A stretch of 7,067 nucleotides of DNA from an uncultured Clostridia bacterium (GTDB lineage Bacteria > Bacillota > Clostridia > Lachnospirales > Anaerotignaceae), in contig CALASU010000209.1 of the NCBI GenBank assembly GCA_937888765.1, positions 1 through 7,067 of the forward strand, read 5' to 3'. A model generated the notes under the pieces. That model ran no database searches. It was not told the origin of the DNA and saw only the letters and a list, made by a program, of their open reading frames with translations. The position numbers were made by a program, and so were the translations under genes. Positions 5,168-7,067 of the stretch are shown piece by piece (positions within the stretch are counted from its first letter, which is position 1; every line of letters starts with the position of its first letter).

Positions 5168-6991
5168 TTATTCTACTGTTACGGATTTTGCCAGATTTCT
5201 GGGTTTATCTACATCACAGCCTCTTTCCACTGCCACATAGTATGCAAACAGCTGCATAGGCAGTACACTGTAGGAGCTTGTAAACAGGTGGTTGCACTTA
5301 GGCAGGTAGATCACTTCGTCAGCCACATCTTCAATCGCTGTATTGCCTTCTGTCGCAATCGCCAGAACCCTTGCACCTCTTGCCTTCACTTCTTTCACAT
5401 TGCTCACTGTTTTTTCCAGCAGAGCTTCCTGTGTCGCAATCGCAACAACAGGTGTACCGTCTTCGATCAGAGAGATTGTACCGTGTTTCAGTTCGCCCGC
5501 CGCATATGCTTCACTGTGGATATAGGAAATTTCCTTCAGTTTCAGAGAGGCTTCCATTGCCACTGCATAATCCAGACCACGGCCGATGATAAACGCATTT
5601 TCACATTTTGCATAATGCTTTGCGATTTCTGCGATTTTTGCATCTACTTTCAGCACTTCTTCCGCACGTTTGGGCAGTTCATGCAGTTCTGCAATCGCCG
5701 CTCTGTATGCTTCTTCTGTCATTGTACCGCGTACCTTTGCAAAATGCAGTGCGATCAGATACAGCACGGATACCTGTGTGGTATAGCCCTTTGTGGAAGC
5801 AACCGCAATTTCGGGGCCTGCCCATGTATAGATCACGTCATCGCTTTCTCTTGCGATGGAGCTGCCTACCACGTTTACAATAGAGATTACTTTCAGACCC
5901 TGTCTTTTTGCTTCTCTCAGTGCCGCCAGTGTATCTGCTGTTTCGCCGCTCTGGCTGATGATGATACAGAATTCACCTTTGTTCAGAATGGGATTTCTGT
6001 ATCTGAATTCAGAAGCGATATCCACTTCCACAGGGATACGAGCCACTTCTTCCATCACATATCTGCCGACAATACCCGCGTGCATTGCTGTACCACAGGC
6101 TACGATATGCACTCTGCCGCAGTTTCTGATTTCTTCTTCTGTCAGAGAGATTTCATCCAGTCTGATGTCATTTTCTGTCAGACGGGGCTGAATTGTTTTA
6201 TTCAGCACTTCTGGCTGTTCCATAATTTCCTTCATCATGAAGTAATCATAGCCGCCTTTTTCTGCCGCCGCAATATCCCATGTTACATGGTACACTTCTT
6301 TTTTGATTTCTGTGCCATCCAGAGCAAACAGTTTTACATCGTCTTTTTTCAGCACAGCGATTTCCTGTTCGTCCAGCAGGTAATATTCTCTTGTATATTC
6401 CAGCAGAGCAGGAATATCAGAAGCGATATAGTTTTCGCCTTTGCCCAGACCAATCAGCAGAGGGCTGCCCTGACGCACTGCAACCAGTGTATCGGGGTGT
6501 TCGCTGCACATGATTCCCAGTGCATATGCACCACGGATTTTTTCTAACAGCTTTCTTGTTGTGGAGATCATATCCCCATCATACAGATCTTCATACAGAT
6601 GTGCCACTACTTCTGTATCTGTTTCGGATTTAAAAGCATAGCCCTTTGCAATGAGCATTTCTTTCAGTTCCAGATAGTTTTCAATGATACCGTTGTGTAC
6701 CACAGAGATTTTGCCGTTCTGGCTGTTATGGGGATGGCTGTTTGTTTCGCCGGGAGCACCGTGTGTTGCCCAGCGTGTATGACCGATCCCGATATGAGAG
6801 GGCTTCTGTCCGTCTTTTTCCAGTTTTTCCTTCAGACCTGCCAGTCTGCCTTTTACCTTGATGGTACGGATACCATCGTCATATACGGAAATACCCGCAG
6901 AGTCATAGCCACGGTATTCCAGCTTTGCCAGACCATTCAGCAGAACGGGAATCGCCTGGTCTTCACCAATATATCCTACAATGCCGCACAT
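5168..6991 (-). CDS. glmS: Glutamine--fructose-6-phosphate aminotransferase (isomerising)
   Basis: GlmS makes glucosamine-6-phosphate and glutamate from fructose-6-phosphate and glutamine, the first committed step to UDP-GlcNAc for peptidoglycan. The 607 residues match the usual length (~600-610). The N-terminal glutaminase domain (about 2-230) starts with Cys2, the nucleophile (MCGIVGYIG), and has HTRWATHG (71-78) and HNGIIENY (99-106). Two SIS sugar-isomerase domains follow: CGTAMHAG (299-306), SQSGETADT (346-354) and VASTKGYTTQ (397-406), then EISYIHSEAYAAGELKHG (487-504) with the isomerase His503, and the C-terminal DKPRNLAKSVTVE carrying Lys602. The frequent STKAFTTQ-type motif reads STKGYTTQ here. 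GGAGGT eight bases before the ATG at 6991 fixes the start. It is a single-gene unit with its own terminator; the leader looks like a glmS ribozyme end. Confidence 0.98.
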   Translation of the reverse strand: MCGIVGYIGEDQAIPVLLNGLAKLEYRGYDSAGISVYDDGIRTIKVKGRLAGLKEKLEKDGQKPSHIGIGHTRWATHGAPGETNSHPHNSQNGKISVVHNGIIENYLELKEMLIAKGYAFKSETDTEVVAHLYEDLYDGDMISTTRKLLEKIRGAYALGIMCSEHPDTLVAVRQGSPLLIGLGKGENYIASDIPALLEYTREYYLLDEQEIAVLKKDDVKLFALDGTEIKKEVYHVTWDIAAAEKGGYDYFMMKEIMEQPEVLNKTIQPRLTENDIRLDEISLTEEEIRNCGRVHIVACGTAMHAGIVGRYVMEEVARIPVEVDIASEFRYRNPILNKGEFCIIISQSGETADTLAALREAKRQGLKVISIVNVVGSSIARESDDVIYTWAGPEIAVASTKGYTTQVSVLYLIALHFAKVRGTMTEEAYRAAIAELHELPKRAEEVLKVDAKIAEIAKHYAKCENAFIIGRGLDYAVAMEASLKLKEISYIHSEAYAAGELKHGTISLIEDGTPVVAIATQEALLEKTVSNVKEVKARGARVLAIATEGNTAIEDVADEVIYLPKCNHLFTSSYSVLPMQLFAYYVAVERGCDVDKPRNLAKSVTVE

Positions 6992-7018
6992 AAAATTTTA
7001 CCTCCAAAATCAATTTAT

Positions 7019-7067
7019 TCGTCCGTTGCCTTTCTTTTGTCGGGAGCGTTGACCACTCCGTTTTGTA
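7019..7067 (-). promoter_or_regulatory. Probable 3' end of a glmS ribozyme (P4 hairpin and tail; cut by window)
   Basis: On the - strand, GGAGTG (7059-7054) and CGCTCC (7048-7043) form a six-base-pair stem with a GTCAA loop, followed by GACAAAAGAAAGGCAACG and GGACGA. Known glmS ribozymes end with a P4 hairpin and then a GACAAAGGUGAAAG-like tail, which this resembles closely. It lies just before the glmS Shine-Dalgarno, the expected place. The catalytic core and cleavage site (P1-P3) would lie beyond 7067 and cannot be seen. The ribozyme self-cleaves with glucosamine-6-phosphate and so gives feedback on GlmS. The call is from memory of the family, not a covariance search. Confidence 0.62.

Noticed and set aside
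5093..6547. A 484-codon open frame on the + strand opposite glmS
   Set aside because: It is the antisense shadow of glmS, with an improbable Cys/Phe/His-rich composition and no Shine-Dalgarno site. The - strand frame is unmistakably GlmS.

Overview
The window looks like DNA from anaerobic gut-type Firmicutes (Clostridia). Supporting signs are purine-rich Shine-Dalgarno sites, consensus sigma-A promoters, a YtrA-type GntR/ABC operon, clostridial-looking FeoA/FeoB and glmS, and what appears to be the 3' end of a glmS ribozyme. No genus can be fixed from the sequence alone.

The window splits into two unlike parts that meet at about 565-600. The left part (1 to about 590) is GC-rich; hand counts give 70% in bases 1-60 and 65% in 541-600. 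It is read on the + strand and holds the last 34 codons of an unrecognised gene, a strong intrinsic terminator, a promoter, and the first ~125 codons of a lipoprotein with a subtilase-propeptide-like region. The right part (about 600 to 7067) is clearly more AT-rich (37% GC in 601-660) and every gene in it is on the - strand. At the junction both the + strand lipoprotein gene and the - strand feoB gene are cut, tail to tail. This is either a real rearrangement or, quite possibly, a chimeric assembly join.

The right part has three transcription units. (1) feoA-feoB is a ferrous-iron uptake operon with translational coupling (ATGA overlap), a near-consensus promoter and two GTTAGTCA repeats that may be metalloregulator half-sites. 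feoB survives only as most of its G domain. (2) A four-gene operon runs from a TTGACA-17-TATACT promoter through a 12-bp-arm perfect palindrome, then a YtrA-like GntR repressor, a six-TM ABC-2-type permease, a 521-residue single-TM extracytoplasmic protein of unknown family and an ABC ATPase, ending at a terminator. The repressor probably binds the palindrome and shuts off its own operon. By analogy with B. subtilis Ytr, the inducer may be cell-envelope stress, but that is inference. (3) glmS makes glucosamine-6-phosphate for cell-wall synthesis. It is complete, has its own terminator, and is preceded by a leader whose sequence and P4-like hairpin match the 3' end of the glmS ribozyme, cut by the window edge.

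The least explained items are the junction near 583 and the 521-residue operon protein. No tRNA, rRNA, CRISPR array, transposase or IS end was seen. No gene-free stretch exceeds 300 bases; the longest, 1227-1407, carries the feoA promoter, the repeats and the ABC operon terminator.
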